From NCBI RefSeq assembly GCF_012911845.1, contig NZ_JAAXCU010000024.1, forward strand, positions 1 through 64,000: a stretch of DNA of 64,000 bases. The letters run 5' to 3'. Source of the DNA: Bacillus sp. RO2. Its GTDB lineage: Bacteria > Bacillota > Bacilli > Bacillales > Bacillaceae_I. The translations under genes were made by a program, and so were the position numbers. How positions within the stretch are numbered: position 1 is the first letter of the stretch; the number at the start of each line of letters is the position of its first letter. A model generated the notes under the pieces. It made no database searches, was not told the origin of the DNA, and worked only from the letters and a program-made list of their open reading frames with translations. Shown here piece by piece: positions 1 to 10,228 of the stretch.

Positions 1-17
1 TGGACAGCTCTTACACC

Positions 18-147
18 GCTGTTGATTTACGCACTGGGCTTCGCTTTCCTAGGGGCACTGCTGGAGCCTCCTCGGCTTTCGCCTGCGGGGTCTCCACCTA
101 GCGCTATCTCCCTCAGGAGTCTTCGCCGTTTTCTCCAATCCACAGCT
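18..147 (-). repeat. Intergenic repeat copy A1 (about 130 bp)
   Basis: First of eleven-odd copies of one repeat family in this window (seven in this orientation, here called A; three in the opposite orientation, called B). It starts at GCTGTTGATTT and ends at CCAATCCACAGCT, so the termini form an imperfect inverted repeat. The centre carries GAGCCTCCTCGGCT, itself a short palindrome with arms AGCC/GGCT. It forms the left half of a composite with B1 across an 85-bp spacer. No gene is seen here. Confidence 0.85.
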
Positions 148-301
148 AGAAATCGTAAGTAAAAAAGGTTATCACTATTTCAGTTAACCTGGTTAGTATA
201 CTTTCCATTAACCTCCGAAGAATGAGATTACCTTGTTGATTGGAGTGGAAGGCGCGTAGACGCCCGCGGGAGGAAGGGACAGGTGAGACCCCGCAACGCA
301 G

Positions 302-508
302 AAGGCCACTGAAAAAGTCTTTGAATTTAAATATTCTATATACACCGCTGTGGATTTCCGCAAATGGCTTCGCTTTCCTAGGGGCGCTGCTGGAGCCTCC
401 TCGGCAAGTCTGCGGGGTCTCCACCTAGCGCTATCTCCCTCAGGAATCTTCGCCTTTTGCTACAATCCACAGCTCGAAATTACCAAATACTAGTTTTTCA
501 GTGGCCTT
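302..508. mobile_element. MITE-like non-autonomous element with 15-bp terminal inverted repeats
   Basis: A 207-bp segment bounded by perfect 15-bp inverted ends, AAGGCCACTGAAAAA at 302-316 and its complement at 494-508. It is flanked by the 8-bp direct repeat CAACGCAG (294-301 and 509-516), as expected of a target-site duplication. It encodes no transposase; its cargo is another copy of the intergenic repeat (A2). The ends suggest mobilisation in trans by a DDE-type IS transposase. I cannot assign the IS family with certainty (8-bp duplications occur in ISL3 and IS6, among others). Confidence 0.8.
347..474 (-). repeat. Intergenic repeat copy A2, carried inside the MITE
   Basis: A full A-orientation copy (GCTGTGGATTTCC to CCACAGCT) that makes up most of the 302-508 element. 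This shows the repeat can be carried as cargo inside an inserted element. Confidence 0.8.
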
Positions 509-600
509 CAACGCAGTGAGGAGGCTCACGGACCGCCCGCAGGCAAGCGAAGCGCATGGAACGGAAATCAACGGTTTATATACTCCCTCAAGTTAAACCA

Positions 601-649
601 AAAAGGGTCTGACTCTTCTGCATATTGCAGATAGGAGTCAGACCCTTTT
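601..649 (-). terminator. codY terminator
   Basis: Perfect 15-bp inverted repeat (601-615 with 635-649, core GGGTCTGACTC). On the minus strand, just past the codY stop, the stem ends in a T run, as expected of an intrinsic terminator. Confidence 0.85.
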
Positions 650-661
650 CTATGGTTATTA

Positions 662-1441
662 TTAATGTGATTTAAGTTTGGAAAGTTCGAATAGGAACTT
701 GTCGTTTAGGACTTTAATGTAAGTACCTTTCATTCCAAGAGAACGGGATTCAATTACACCAGCACTTTCTAATTTTCTCAGTGCGTTAACGATAACAGAA
801 CGAGTGATACCTACTCTGTCTGCAATTTTACTTGCTACTAGAAGACCTTCTTTTCCATCAAGCTCTTCAAAGATATGCTCAATTGCTTCAAGCTCACTGT
901 AAGATAGAGAGCTGATTGCCATTTGTACAACAGCTTTGCTTCTTGCTTCTTCTTCAATTTCTTCTGCTTTCTCACGCAGAATTTCCATACCTACAACAGT
1001 CGCGCCATATTCCGCCAAGATTAAATCATCATCAGAAAATGGCTCTTGAAGACGTGCAAGGATAAGAGTCCCTAAACGCTCGCCTCCACCGATAATTGGA
1101 ACGATTGTCGTTAAACCTGATTTGAATAATTCCTTATTCTCTACAGGGAAAGCTGTATATTCACTTTCCACATCCAAGTTTGAAGATGTTTCAGAGATAT
1201 TGAATAAGTTTTTTGTATACTCTTCAGGGAATTGACGATCTTCAAGCATCTTGATCATACGCTCGTTCTCAATCTGTTGGTTAATGGAATAGCCTAATAG
1301 TTTTCCACGGCGAGATAATACGAAAACATTTGCTTCAATAACATTACAAAGCGTTTCCGACATCTCCTTAAAGTTAACTGGTTTACCAGCCGCTCTTTGC
1401 AGCATAGCATTGATGGTTCTTGTTTTTTGTAATAATGGCAT
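662..1441 (-). CDS. codY: GTP-sensing global transcriptional repressor CodY
   Basis: CodY represses nutrient-limitation genes in low-GC Gram-positives when bound to GTP and branched-chain amino acids. The protein is 259 aa, the usual size: an N-terminal GAF-type effector domain (about 1-155), a linker, and a C-terminal winged helix-turn-helix including [20 protein letters not shown]. The ATG start follows an AGGAGG box. It is the last gene of the xerC-hslV-hslU-codY cluster, as in B. subtilis, with a 25-bp gap after hslU, and is closed by a strong terminator. Confidence 0.97.
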   Translation of the reverse strand: MPLLQKTRTINAMLQRAAGKPVNFKEMSETLCNVIEANVFVLSRRGKLLGYSINQQIENERMIKMLEDRQFPEEYTKNLFNISETSSNLDVESEYTAFPVENKELFKSGLTTIVPIIGGGERLGTLILARLQEPFSDDDLILAEYGATVVGMEILREKAEEIEEEARSKAVVQMAISSLSYSELEAIEHIFEELDGKEGLLVASKIADRVGITRSVIVNALRKLESAGVIESRSLGMKGTYIKVLNDKFLFELSKLKSH

Positions 1442-1466
1442 GTTTATTTCCTCCTAAAAATCTGCT

Positions 1467-2867
1467 CTATAAGATAAATTGGCTTAAATCTTTATTTTTT
1501 ACGATATTACCTAGTTTTTCATCCACATATTTCGGTGTGATGACGATTTTCTCAAGATTGATATCCGGCGCTTCAAATGACAGGTCCTCCAACAACTTCT
1601 CTAGAATTGTATGAAGTCGGCGGGCACCGATATTATCAGTATCTTGGTTCACTTGAAACGCTACTTCAGCTAGTTTACGAATAGCATCGTCAGAAAATTC
1701 GACTTTTATACCTTCCGTTTCCAATAATGCCGTATATTGTTTTAGTAAAGCATTATCCGGCTCCACTAAAATTCTTACAAAATCATCTATGGATAGTTTG
1801 GTCAATTCCACACGAATTGGAAAGCGACCTTGCAATTCCGGAATAAGATCAGAAGGCTTCGCGATATGGAAGGCACCTGCTGAAATAAATAAAACATGGT
1901 CTGTTTTTACTTGGCCGTATTTTGTGACAACTGTTGACCCTTCCACGATAGGAAGAATATCACGCTGTACACCTTCCCGAGATACATCAGCGGAAGAACC
2001 ACTGTTCTTTTTCGCGATTTTATCGATTTCATCAATGAAGATGATACCACTTTGTTCCGCTCTGTTCACAGCTTCTTGAGTCACTTCATCCATATCAATG
2101 AGCTTTTGGGCTTCTTCATGGGCAAGAACCGGTCTTGCTTCACGGACTGTAAGCTTTCTTTTTTTCTTTTTCTTCGGCATAAGATTGCTTAAAGCATCCT
2201 GCATGTTCATACCCATTTGTTCCATACCCGAGCCTTGTAACATGTCAAACATGGACCCTTGCTGTTCTTCCACTTCCACCGTCACATAGCGGTCTTCTAG
2301 TTCACCTAGTGCAAGTTGATGGGCCATTCTTCTTCTTTGTTCTTTAATAGATACTTCTTCTTGCTTCTCCTGCTCATCCGTATCATTTGGGTTTGCATTT
2401 CCTCCAAAAAACATCTCAAGCGGATTTTTATATGACGTGCTTTTTTGTTTTCCTGGAACCAATAGTTCCACCAATCGCTTGTTTGCATTATCCAAGGCTT
2501 TTTCTTTCACACTCGCCATCTTTTCTTCTTTTACAAGACGGACGGATGTTTCCACCAAATCTCGTACCATCGATTCAACATCACGGCCCACATAGCCTAC
2601 TTCTGTAAACTTCGTTGCTTCTACTTTGATGAATGGCGCACCAACAAGCTTTGCAATTCTGCGGGCTATTTCGGTTTTACCGACACCAGTCGGTCCGATC
2701 ATTAGAATGTTCTTAGGAACTACTTCATCCCGAAGGCTGCCTTTAAGGAGGCTCCTTCTATACCTGTTTCTAAGAGCAACCGCAACCGCTTTTTTCGCAT
2801 TAGTCTGACCTACAATATATTGATCGAGCATATCTACTATTTGCCTAGGGGTTAATTTTGTACTCAT
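1467..2867 (-). CDS. hslU: HslU (ClpY) AAA+ ATPase subunit of the HslVU protease
   Basis: Unfoldase that feeds substrates to HslV. Walker A is GPTGVGKT at about residues 58-65, Walker B is IIFIDEID, and the C-terminus LSQFIL is typical of the tail that docks into HslV. The acidic/basic I-domain insertion lies at about 140-240. I start at the ATG at 2867 (MSTKLTPRQ), 8 nt after an AGGCGG box; an in-frame GTG at 2873 sits too close to that box. It directly follows hslV (17-bp gap), consistent with co-transcription and fixed subunit ratio. Confidence 0.96.
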   Translation of the reverse strand: MSTKLTPRQIVDMLDQYIVGQTNAKKAVAVALRNRYRRSLLKGSLRDEVVPKNILMIGPTGVGKTEIARRIAKLVGAPFIKVEATKFTEVGYVGRDVESMVRDLVETSVRLVKEEKMASVKEKALDNANKRLVELLVPGKQKSTSYKNPLEMFFGGNANPNDTDEQEKQEEVSIKEQRRRMAHQLALGELEDRYVTVEVEEQQGSMFDMLQGSGMEQMGMNMQDALSNLMPKKKKKRKLTVREARPVLAHEEAQKLIDMDEVTQEAVNRAEQSGIIFIDEIDKIAKKNSGSSADVSREGVQRDILPIVEGSTVVTKYGQVKTDHVLFISAGAFHIAKPSDLIPELQGRFPIRVELTKLSIDDFVRILVEPDNALLKQYTALLETEGIKVEFSDDAIRKLAEVAFQVNQDTDNIGARRLHTILEKLLEDLSFEAPDINLEKIVITPKYVDEKLGNIVKNKDLSQFIL

Positions 2868-2884
2868 GTCCACAACCGCCTTTT

Positions 2885-3427
2885 CTATAGTTCTTCTACA
2901 ATGATATTGTCATTCGTGTACACACAAATTTCACCAGCTGTTTCCAAGGAAGCTTTTGCTATCTCACGTGCTGTCATATGCTCGCCCGCATACCTTTTTA
3001 AAGCACGCCCTGCAGAAAGTGCATAGTTTCCACCTGAACCAATGGCAAGTATTCCGTCGTCAGGTTCAATAACTTCACCAGTTCCGGATACTAACAACAT
3101 GCTAGACTCATCCATTACAATTAACATCGCTTCCAATTTCCTCAACACTTTATCACTTCGCCATTCTTTGGCAAGCTCAACTGCTGAACGCTGAATATTG
3201 CCATTATATTCCTCCAGCTTCGCCTCGAACATTTCAAACAAGGTAAATGCATCTGCCACAGATCCTGCAAAACCAGCTAGAATCCTTCCGTTAAAAAGCT
3301 TGCGCACTTTTCGTGCTGTATGCTTCATAACAACTGCGTTTCCAAATGTAACCTGACCGTCACCTGACATTGCGCATTGTCCCTTATGTTGGACCGCAAA
3401 TATCGTAGTAGCATGAAATGATGACAT
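2885..3427 (-). CDS. hslV: HslV (ClpQ/CodW) peptidase subunit
   Basis: Proteasome-like peptidase that assembles with HslU. The chosen ATG at 3427 follows a GGAGG box by a normal distance and gives 180 aa starting [12 protein letters not shown]. Removal of Met leaves Ser, not Thr, as N-terminal residue. This is the arrangement known for B. subtilis CodW, an N-terminal serine protease. A further upstream GTG frame (to 3457) lacks a ribosome binding site. The gene lies between xerC and hslU as in B. subtilis. Confidence 0.96.
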   Translation of the reverse strand: MSSFHATTIFAVQHKGQCAMSGDGQVTFGNAVVMKHTARKVRKLFNGRILAGFAGSVADAFTLFEMFEAKLEEYNGNIQRSAVELAKEWRSDKVLRKLEAMLIVMDESSMLLVSGTGEVIEPDDGILAIGSGGNYALSAGRALKRYAGEHMTAREIAKASLETAGEICVYTNDNIIVEEL

Positions 3428-3449
3428 GAAATGATCCTCCAATCGTTCC

Positions 3450-4358
3450 TCATGCACGAGGATGAAATTGATTATACGTCTTTTGTAAGTGTTCTTTCGT
3501 CACATGTGTATAGATCTGGGTGGATGATAAACTGGCATGTCCGAGCAATTCTTGCACTACGCGCAGGTCTGCTCCTTCATTTAACATATGCGTGGCAAAA
3601 GTATGCCTGAGCATATGTGGGCTAATATGTAAGGTTGAACATGCCTGTTGTACCATGTCATTAAGTATTAGCCTTACACCACGGGGAGTAAGGGGACCTC
3701 CACGGAAATTTAGAAAAAGATGCTTGGTGGAATTCGGCGTTTTTTGCTTATCAAGCAGTGATTTGCGTCCGTCTTCCAAATAGGTCTTCATTGCATCTTG
3801 AGCAAAACTTCCAAACGGGATATAACGCTGTTTGTTCCCTTTTCCAGTGACTAAGATGGTACCGACTTGAAAGTCAATATCATGAACTTGTATGTGACAA
3901 CATTCACTAATACGGATGCCAGTGGCATAGAGCAATTCTAACAGCGCTTGATTTCTCTGACCTAGCGGTGTTGCCAGATCTGATACAGCAAACAACTTAT
4001 CCAGTTCTTCACTGTAGAGGAACTGTGGAAGTCGCTTTTCCTGTTTAGGCAAGGAAACACTGCTAAACGGGTTTTGCTCCACTTTTTCTTCTCGGAGAAG
4101 AAACTTATAGAAGCTGCGCAAGCTTGATGTTTTTCTTGCTACTGATTTTCGTGCGAACTTTTTTTGATGGAGCCTGGTTAAATACATTCTTGCTTCTGTA
4201 TGAGTGACTTCATTGATGCTTGTAATGGCTTCCTCTTTCATAAAATCAAAAAAATCTTCAATATCCTTTTGATAAAATACAATAGTATATTTTGAGTAAT
4301 TTTTTTCAATTTGTAAATATTCTAGAAAAGAAATTAATGAAACTTTAACATTTTGCAT
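3450..4358 (-). CDS. xerC: Tyrosine recombinase XerC (CodV)
   Basis: Site-specific recombinase that resolves chromosome dimers at dif together with a XerD partner. The protein is 302 aa with an N-terminal SAM-like core-binding domain (about 1-100) and a catalytic domain with Arg in TGIRISE, Lys in TGKGNKQR, the [11 protein letters not shown] box, the His of LLGHASL and nucleophilic Tyr in TQIYTHV. The start at 4358 follows GAGGTGAT. A 14-bp perfect stem lies just before this ribosome binding site. First gene of the xerC-hslVU-codY cluster. Confidence 0.96.
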   Translation of the reverse strand: MQNVKVSLISFLEYLQIEKNYSKYTIVFYQKDIEDFFDFMKEEAITSINEVTHTEARMYLTRLHQKKFARKSVARKTSSLRSFYKFLLREEKVEQNPFSSVSLPKQEKRLPQFLYSEELDKLFAVSDLATPLGQRNQALLELLYATGIRISECCHIQVHDIDFQVGTILVTGKGNKQRYIPFGSFAQDAMKTYLEDGRKSLLDKQKTPNSTKHLFLNFRGGPLTPRGVRLILNDMVQQACSTLHISPHMLRHTFATHMLNEGADLRVVQELLGHASLSSTQIYTHVTKEHLQKTYNQFHPRA

Positions 4359-4371
4359 ACTTATCACCTCA

Positions 4372-4410
4372 CAAGGGCTACTAAATATTATCACAATTTA
4401 GTAGCCCTTG
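4372..4410 (-). other. Strong hairpin between trmFO and xerC
   Basis: Perfect 14-bp inverted repeat (4372-4385 with 4397-4410; arm CAAGGGCTACTAAA) with an 11-nt loop. On the minus strand it ends directly before the xerC ribosome binding site and has no T run, so it is not a standard terminator. It could be a processing or stability element, or modulate xerC translation. Confidence 0.7.
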
Positions 4411-4422
4411 CAATTAATTTGA

Positions 4423-5727
4423 TTAATTTTTTACAAAATTCTGAATTGTTTCCAACGCTCTCCTAGCATGCGCTTCATTGCGCTCTTGCTTATTTTTGAT
4501 TTTCTTCGGAAGCTCTGGGAATAGCCCAAAATTAGCATTCATCGGTTGGAAGTTTTTCGCATTTGTAGAAGTGATGTAATGTGCCATACTTCCAATTGCA
4601 GTTTCTTTAGGGAACACTAATGGTTCCTCTCCAAGCACAAGGCGGGCTGCATTCATCCCTGCTATTAGGCCTGACGCTGCCGATTCTACATACCCTTCCA
4701 CTCCTGTCATTTGACCGGCAAAGAAGAGATCTTCTCTTTCTTTGAACTGATAGGTTGGTTTCAACAGGTTAGGAGAATTGATAAAAGTATTGCGGTGCAT
4801 AACACCGTATCGAACAATCTCCGCATTTTCCAAACCAGGAATTAAACGGATTACTTCTTTTTGTGGACCCCATTTTAAATGTGTCTGAAAACCAACAATA
4901 TTATACAAAGTGCCTGCCGCATCATCTTGACGAAGTTGGACTACAGCATAAGGACGTTTGTCCGTTTTGGGATCTTCTAAACCAACTGGCTTTAAAGGTC
5001 CAAAAAGCATCGTCTTCTTTCCGCGATTTGCCATCACTTCTATCGGCATACATCCTTCAAAGAAAATCTCTTTTTCAAATTCTTTCAACGGAACAGTTTC
5101 TGCTTCCACAAGGGCATCATAGAAACGATTAAACTGCTCTTCTGTCATCGGACAATTCAAGTAGGCAGCTTCTCCCTTATCATAACGGGATTTTAGATAA
5201 ACAATGTCCATGTTGATGCTATCTTTTTCGATGATAGGAGCTGCTGCATCATAGAAATATAGATATTCTTCACCAGTTAAAGAACGAAGCTGGTCTGAGA
5301 GGGCTTTGGACGTTAGCGGCCCTGTTGCAATGATGGTTGGTCCGTCAGGGATTTGTTCCATTTCTTCATTAAATACAGTCACGTTTGGATGTTCTTTTAC
5401 TCTTTCGGTAACTTTAGCAGCAAATTCATGCCTGTCCACAGCCAAGGCACCGCCTGCTGGAACTGCACAGTCATCTGCTGAACGAATGATGACTGAGTCA
5501 AGCATTCTCATCTCCTCTTTTAACACCCCTACTGCATTTGTTAAGTTGTTGGCACGTAGGGAATTGGAGCAAACAAGCTCTGCGAATTTATCTGTGTGAT
5601 GGGCAGGTGTTTGTTTGACTGGACGCATTTCATATAGGTGAACCTGTATCCCTCTATTTGCAAGCTGCCATGCTGCTTCACTGCCGGCAAGGCCAGCTCC
5701 AATTACATTAACTACTGTGTTTGTCAT
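4423..5727 (-). CDS. trmFO: Methylenetetrahydrofolate-tRNA (uracil-5) methyltransferase TrmFO
   Basis: FAD enzyme that methylates U54 of tRNA to ribothymidine using methylene-THF. The 434-aa product opens with the dinucleotide-binding motif [13 protein letters not shown], and has the TrmFO signatures [13 protein letters not shown] and [12 protein letters not shown], and a C-terminal FAD-binding segment [20 protein letters not shown]. Start at 5727 follows GGAGGT; a longer TTG-initiated frame (5742) is less likely. Lies between topA and xerC as in B. subtilis (old name gid). Confidence 0.96.
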   Translation of the reverse strand: MTNTVVNVIGAGLAGSEAAWQLANRGIQVHLYEMRPVKQTPAHHTDKFAELVCSNSLRANNLTNAVGVLKEEMRMLDSVIIRSADDCAVPAGGALAVDRHEFAAKVTERVKEHPNVTVFNEEMEQIPDGPTIIATGPLTSKALSDQLRSLTGEEYLYFYDAAAPIIEKDSINMDIVYLKSRYDKGEAAYLNCPMTEEQFNRFYDALVEAETVPLKEFEKEIFFEGCMPIEVMANRGKKTMLFGPLKPVGLEDPKTDKRPYAVVQLRQDDAAGTLYNIVGFQTHLKWGPQKEVIRLIPGLENAEIVRYGVMHRNTFINSPNLLKPTYQFKEREDLFFAGQMTGVEGYVESAASGLIAGMNAARLVLGEEPLVFPKETAIGSMAHYITSTNAKNFQPMNANFGLFPELPKKIKNKQERNEAHARRALETIQNFVKN

Positions 5728-5777
5728 AACTGATACCTCCAAGATTTATTGCTACATCTACTATTTTTTTTACAAAG

Positions 5778-5816
5778 GAAAAAGGGCTGACCCAACCACT
5801 CAAGTGTCAGTCCCCT
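5778..5816 (-). terminator. topA terminator
   Basis: Inverted repeat GGGCTGAC (5784-5791) with GTCAG-T-CCC (5806-5814), one bulged base. On the minus strand it is followed by a T run. It lies between the topA stop and trmFO. Confidence 0.7.
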
Positions 5817-5833
5817 CTTTGCTATCCTACAGC

Positions 5834-7912
5834 TTATCCTTGTGGTTCTTCTTTATAATCGCACTCTACGCACTGTACCTGTACACCTTTTTTAAGCTTT
5901 TTCTCGACCAGTAAGGATTCACACTTTGGACATTTTCTGGCAATTGGCTTATCCCATGATAGGAATTCACAGGTAGGGTATTGATCGCAGCCATAGAAAA
6001 TTCGTTTCTTTTTACTTTTTCTTTCGACGATATTCCCTTTTTCACATTTAGGACAAGGAACGCCGATCTCTTTCACGATAGGTTTTGTATTACGGCAGTC
6101 TGGAAAGTTGGAACAAGCCATAAATTTTCCGTACCTTCCCATTTTAAAGACCATTTCGTGACCGCAGAGTTCACAATCCTCACCCGCAGGCTCATCTTTA
6201 ATTTCAATCTCCTGCATTTCCGCTTCCGCTTTTTCTAACCGCTTGGCGAATTCATGATAAAAGCCATCAATGATGTTTACCCAGTTAACTTTTCCATCTT
6301 CAACATTATCAAGGTTTGTTTCCAAATCTGCAGTAAACTCTACATTAATGATTTCCGGGAAGAACTCCAAAATCAATTGGATGACAATCTCTCCAAGCTC
6401 AGTAGGAACAAATCGTTTATTATCAAGCGCAACATAGCCCCTTTTCTGAATTGTATCTAGTGTAGGTGCATACGTTGACGGTCTTCCTATTCCAAGCTCC
6501 TCTAATGTACGTACAAGCCTAGCCTCCGTATATCTTGGAGGAGGTTGTGTGAAGTGTTGCTTTTGATCGATATCTTTGGAAAAGACTGTGTCTCCTTTTT
6601 CTAAAGGAGGCAATAGATTTTCTTTTTCTTCTTGTTGATCGTCATTACCTTCTACGTATACTTTCATGAAACCGGGAAACTTGACCGTAGATCCGGTCGC
6701 ACGGAAGAGCACATCATTTTGGGTCAAGTCCACACTGACTGTATCCAAGATTGCCGGTGCCATCTGACTTGCAACAAAACGTTCCCAAATCAATTTGTAT
6801 AAACGGAATTGATCTCGTGATAAGTACTCTTTAATGGACTGTGGGTCCTTCATGGTAGATGTTGGACGTATCGCTTCATGGGCATCCTGTGCGTTGCTCT
6901 TTTTAGTTTCTTTTCTTTCTTCAGTAGAAACAAATTGTTTGCCAAACGTCTTTTCGATATATTCCACCGCTTCTTTTTTAGCGGTTTCTGAAATACGCGT
7001 TGAATCGGTACGCATGTATGTGATAAGACCGACTGTACCTTGTTTTCCGAGTTCAATGCCCTCATAGAGCTGCTGAGCCATCATCATGGTTTTCTTGGCA
7101 CGGAAGTTAAGTTTACGCGCTGCCTCCTGTTGCAAGGAAGATGTGATGAAAGGAAGCGCTGGATTACGTTTACGCTCTTTTTTGGTTACACTCTTGATTT
7201 CAAAAGAGTTGCCCTCAAGCCTTCCGAGAATCTCATTAACATCCTCTTCAGATTTCAACTCTGTTTTCTTTCCATCTACTCCATAGAAGCTTGCTTCAAA
7301 TTCTTTTGATTTTCCGGTAAGGAAGCTGCTTTTTATGGACCAGTACTCTTCTGGTTCAAATGCATTTATCTCTTGCTCTCGCTCAATGACTAAACGTACA
7401 GCAACGGATTGAACGCGTCCAGCACTTAATCCCTTTTTCACTTTCTTCCATAATAAAGGGCTAATATTATATCCTACAAGTCTATCCAAAATCCTTCTTG
7501 CTTGCTGGGCGTCGACTACGTCAAGATTAATGGGTCTTGGATGTTTGAATGATTCTTTAATTGCGTCTTTTGTAATTTCATTGAAAACAACCCGACAATC
7601 AGATGTGATATCAATATCGAGGCTATGGGCAAGATGCCATGCGATAGCTTCTCCTTCACGATCCGGGTCAGCCGCGAGGAAAATTTTCTTCGCTTTTTTG
7701 GCAGCAGTTTTCAATTCCTTCAAGACGGGACCTTTCCCTCTGATGGTAATATATTTCGGCTCAAATTCTTGGTCGACATTAACACCCATCTGACTTTTAG
7801 GCAAATCTCTTACATGCCCCATGGAGGCTTTCACTTTATATTTTTTTCCTAAATAACGTTCTATAGTTTTCGCTTTTGCTGGTGATTCCACAATCACTAA
7901 GTAATCTGCCAT
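5834..7912 (-). CDS. topA: DNA topoisomerase I
   Basis: Type IA topoisomerase that relaxes negative supercoils. The protein is 692 aa, as in B. subtilis. The TOPRIM domain has VESPAKAKT at 8-16 and DPDREGE at 82-88; the active-site Tyr is Y299 in [12 protein letters not shown]. Three C-terminal four-Cys zinc ribbons follow (starting CELCGHE, CPKCEKG and CPKCESL). Its own promoter lies upstream and a terminator downstream, so it appears separately transcribed from dprA. Confidence 0.97.
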   Translation of the reverse strand: MADYLVIVESPAKAKTIERYLGKKYKVKASMGHVRDLPKSQMGVNVDQEFEPKYITIRGKGPVLKELKTAAKKAKKIFLAADPDREGEAIAWHLAHSLDIDITSDCRVVFNEITKDAIKESFKHPRPINLDVVDAQQARRILDRLVGYNISPLLWKKVKKGLSAGRVQSVAVRLVIEREQEINAFEPEEYWSIKSSFLTGKSKEFEASFYGVDGKKTELKSEEDVNEILGRLEGNSFEIKSVTKKERKRNPALPFITSSLQQEAARKLNFRAKKTMMMAQQLYEGIELGKQGTVGLITYMRTDSTRISETAKKEAVEYIEKTFGKQFVSTEERKETKKSNAQDAHEAIRPTSTMKDPQSIKEYLSRDQFRLYKLIWERFVASQMAPAILDTVSVDLTQNDVLFRATGSTVKFPGFMKVYVEGNDDQQEEKENLLPPLEKGDTVFSKDIDQKQHFTQPPPRYTEARLVRTLEELGIGRPSTYAPTLDTIQKRGYVALDNKRFVPTELGEIVIQLILEFFPEIINVEFTADLETNLDNVEDGKVNWVNIIDGFYHEFAKRLEKAEAEMQEIEIKDEPAGEDCELCGHEMVFKMGRYGKFMACSNFPDCRNTKPIVKEIGVPCPKCEKGNIVERKSKKKRIFYGCDQYPTCEFLSWDKPIARKCPKCESLLVEKKLKKGVQVQCVECDYKEEPQG

Positions 7913-8030
7913 TCAATAATCCTCCTCAAGAGGGTAAATTCTTAGAAAAAACAATAAGATGATGCGTTTTCTCAAAGTTTTTAGCTTCTATTTTCATTTT
8001 AGTTTTATCTATTATTATAAATCTTCACCA

Positions 8031-8059
8031 TTATTAAATATTATGTAACCGTTTGTCAA
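8031..8059 (-). promoter_or_regulatory. Predicted sigma-A promoter of topA
   Basis: On the minus strand TTGACA (8054-8059), 17-nt spacer, TAATAA (8031-8036). The leader to topA would be about 110 nt. The rest of the 432-bp AT-rich gap 7913-8344 shows only the hairpin at 8205-8241. Confidence 0.6.
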
Positions 8060-8204
8060 ACAGAGTAATTCAATATTTTATGTATTTTCCTAGTTTTATC
8101 CTCATTAAACATTCCGGTTACCCTTATGTATTATATGTAGACACAGAATCTTCTTTATATACTAGTCCCTGCAAACTTTTCTAAATAAAGAAGCCTTTCC
8201 TATA

Positions 8205-8241
8205 ATGAGAAAAGGGTACAATTTTTAATATCATTGTACCC
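8205..8241 (-). terminator. Probable terminator after dprA
   Basis: Inverted repeat GGGTACAAT (8214-8222) with ATTGTACCC (8233-8241); on the minus strand the stem runs into CCCTTTTCTC. It lies about 100 bp past the dprA stop. Confidence 0.6.
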
Positions 8242-8344
8242 TATAATAATATAGACATATATTGATTTGTAAAGTAAAAAACGAAAATTCTCTCAAAAAT
8301 AGTTATTTTTTTGTCACTTAATTGTAATCTCTGCCCCTATTTTT

Positions 8345-9232
8345 TCATTTTACCCTTTCAGTGCTAGACAATTCTTCTAAAATATCCAGATGACTACTCA
8401 CAAGTTTTGCTCCTTGTTGAATGAGGGTATTTGTCCCTTTGGATGTTTCTGAAAGGATCGACCCTGGAACAGCAAACACCTCTCTCCCTTGTTCCATTGC
8501 TTGATCTGCAGTAATGAGGGAGCCGCTTTTCTCTTTCGCTTCAATAATGATAACCCCTTCACTTAACCCGCTGATAATTCGATTCCTTTGTGGGAAGTTC
8601 CATCTTGTTGGACTTGTGTATGGAGGAAATTCTGAGAGGAGTAGATGTTGGGAGGCGATTTTTTCTGCATAAGATTGATGTTCTTTCGGATAAATATGAA
8701 AAAAGCCACTACCTAAGACAGCGATGGTGTTTCCTCCTCTTTCCATAGCTAACCGATGAGCACAAATGTCCACCCCTTTTGCCAATCCACTTACGATTGT
8801 AAAGTCTTCTTTTAATAGCGGGGGAATCAATATGTTTAGGGAGTGACTCCCATATGCAGACATCAATCTAGCACCGACTATTCCCAACATTCTAGTTTTC
8901 AGAAGTTGGAGGTTACCTTTTAAATAAAGGACTAGTGGAGGATCATAGATTTCTTTTAATAAGGCAGGATAGTCATCATCCCAAAAAGTCAGAGACTGAA
9001 TGCCATGTTCTTTATAAATAGAAAGAAGTTGTGTGACATTATTGTTGTGGATGTAATGGTAGATGGAATTTGCTTGATTTGGTGTGATGGTGAAATAGGA
9101 AACAATGTCAGAAGGTTTCATGGTGAATAGAAGGTCAAGTGTGGGATCTTTCCATAATAGATGGTGGAGTGTTTTCAAGGAGAGTCCTGGACAATGATGC
9201 AGGGTTATCAATCTTCTTTTCTCTATTTGCAT
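8345..9232 (-). CDS. dprA: DNA-processing protein DprA (Smf)
   Basis: Loads RecA onto incoming single-stranded DNA during natural transformation. The 295-aa protein has the DprA Rossmann-like core: VGARLMSAYGS (nucleic-acid binding loop), SGLAKGVDICAHR, GNTIAVLGSG, FPQRNRIISGLSEGVIIIEA, and GSLITADQAMEQGREVFAVPG. The N-terminal part is helical, HhH-like. Start ATG is preceded by GAGGTG. Follows sucD on the same strand with a weak hairpin between. Confidence 0.95.
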   Translation of the reverse strand: MQIEKRRLITLHHCPGLSLKTLHHLLWKDPTLDLLFTMKPSDIVSYFTITPNQANSIYHYIHNNNVTQLLSIYKEHGIQSLTFWDDDYPALLKEIYDPPLVLYLKGNLQLLKTRMLGIVGARLMSAYGSHSLNILIPPLLKEDFTIVSGLAKGVDICAHRLAMERGGNTIAVLGSGFFHIYPKEHQSYAEKIASQHLLLSEFPPYTSPTRWNFPQRNRIISGLSEGVIIIEAKEKSGSLITADQAMEQGREVFAVPGSILSETSKGTNTLIQQGAKLVSSHLDILEELSSTERVK

Positions 9233-9268
9233 ATAAGCAATACACCTCTTTCGATTTTAATGGAAACG

Positions 9269-9292
9269 GGGATAGCCTAACTCGACTATCCC
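9269..9292 (-). terminator. Hairpin after sucD, possible weak terminator
   Basis: GGGATAG (9269-9275) with CTATCCC (9286-9292), located between the sucD stop and dprA. The following T tract on the minus strand is short, so termination may be partial. Confidence 0.45.
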
Positions 9293-9307
9293 TTATCCAT
9301 CATTATA

Positions 9308-10210
9308 TTAATGTGTTTTACATTTGTCGTAAATGCCTTGCTCTTTGATTACTTTGATGAGTGTTTCACCCATTACAGATGGAGTATCAGCAACTTCAAT
9401 GCCACACTCGTTCATCACACGGATCTTCTCATCGGCAGTACCTTTACCACCTGAGATAATTGCTCCTGCGTGACCCATACGCTTACCAGGAGGTGCAGTA
9501 CGGCCGCCGATGAAGCCAACGACAGGTTTTGTCATGTTCTCTTTTACCCAAAGAGCTGCTTCTTCTTCAGCTGTTCCGCCGATTTCACCGATCATGATAA
9601 CTGCATACGTATCTTCATCTTCATTGAATGCTTTTAATACATCAATGAAATCCGTACCGTTAACAGGGTCTCCACCGATACCTACTGCTGTAGATTGACC
9701 AATACCTTCTTGAGATAATTGGTGAACCGCTTCGTACGTTAATGTACCAGAACGGGAAACAACCCCAACGTGGCCTTTAGTGTGGATATAACCAGGCATG
9801 ATTCCGATCTTGCACTCACCAGGAGTGATAACGCCAGGGCAGTTAGGACCAACAAGACGAGTCTTTTTCCCTTCCATATAACGCTTCACTTTTACCATAT
9901 CAAGAACAGGAATATGCTCCGTAATACAAATAGCTAAATCAAGCTCCGCATCTACCGCTTCCATAATGGCATCTGCAGCAAATGGAGCTGGCACGTAGAT
10001 AACAGATGCGTTAGCACCAGTAGTTTTGACCGCTTCTTCAACTGTATTGAATACAGGTACACCTTCCACTTCCGTGCCGCCTTTACCTGGAGTTACACCG
10101 CCAACGATTTGTGTACCATACTCAAGCATTTGTTTTGTATGGAACAACGCTGTAGAACCAGTAATACCTTGTACGATTACTTTTGTATCTTTGTTAATAA
10201 ATACACTCAT
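9308..10210 (-). CDS. sucD: Succinyl-CoA synthetase, alpha subunit
   Basis: TCA-cycle enzyme interconverting succinyl-CoA and succinate with substrate-level phosphorylation. The 300-aa protein has the CoA-binding Rossmann fold ([16 protein letters not shown]), VGPNCPG, and the phosphohistidine loop [12 protein letters not shown] with active-site H247. It lies 18 bp after sucC, the standard sucCD order, and pairs with that subunit. Confidence 0.97.
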   Translation of the reverse strand: MSVFINKDTKVIVQGITGSTALFHTKQMLEYGTQIVGGVTPGKGGTEVEGVPVFNTVEEAVKTTGANASVIYVPAPFAADAIMEAVDAELDLAICITEHIPVLDMVKVKRYMEGKKTRLVGPNCPGVITPGECKIGIMPGYIHTKGHVGVVSRSGTLTYEAVHQLSQEGIGQSTAVGIGGDPVNGTDFIDVLKAFNEDEDTYAVIMIGEIGGTAEEEAALWVKENMTKPVVGFIGGRTAPPGKRMGHAGAIISGGKGTADEKIRVMNECGIEVADTPSVMGETLIKVIKEQGIYDKCKTH

Positions 10211-10228
10211 GAATGTCCCCTGCCTTTC

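Larger units (their letters stand above)
233..574 (+). repeat. Intergenic repeat copy B1, interrupted by a MITE-like insert
   Basis: Opposite-orientation copy of the repeat family, starting TTGTTGATTGGAGTGG and ending GGAAATCAACGG. It is split by a 207-bp insertion at 302-508. Removing the insert and one copy of the 8-bp duplication restores a repeat closely resembling the uninterrupted copy B2 at 22144-22273. Together with A1 it makes an inverted pair around an 85-bp spacer (148-232). Confidence 0.85.

Noticed and set aside
146-428. Open frames of 92 and 62 aa near the left edge
   Set aside because: They run through repeats A1/B1 and the MITE; the same frames recur only where the repeat does.
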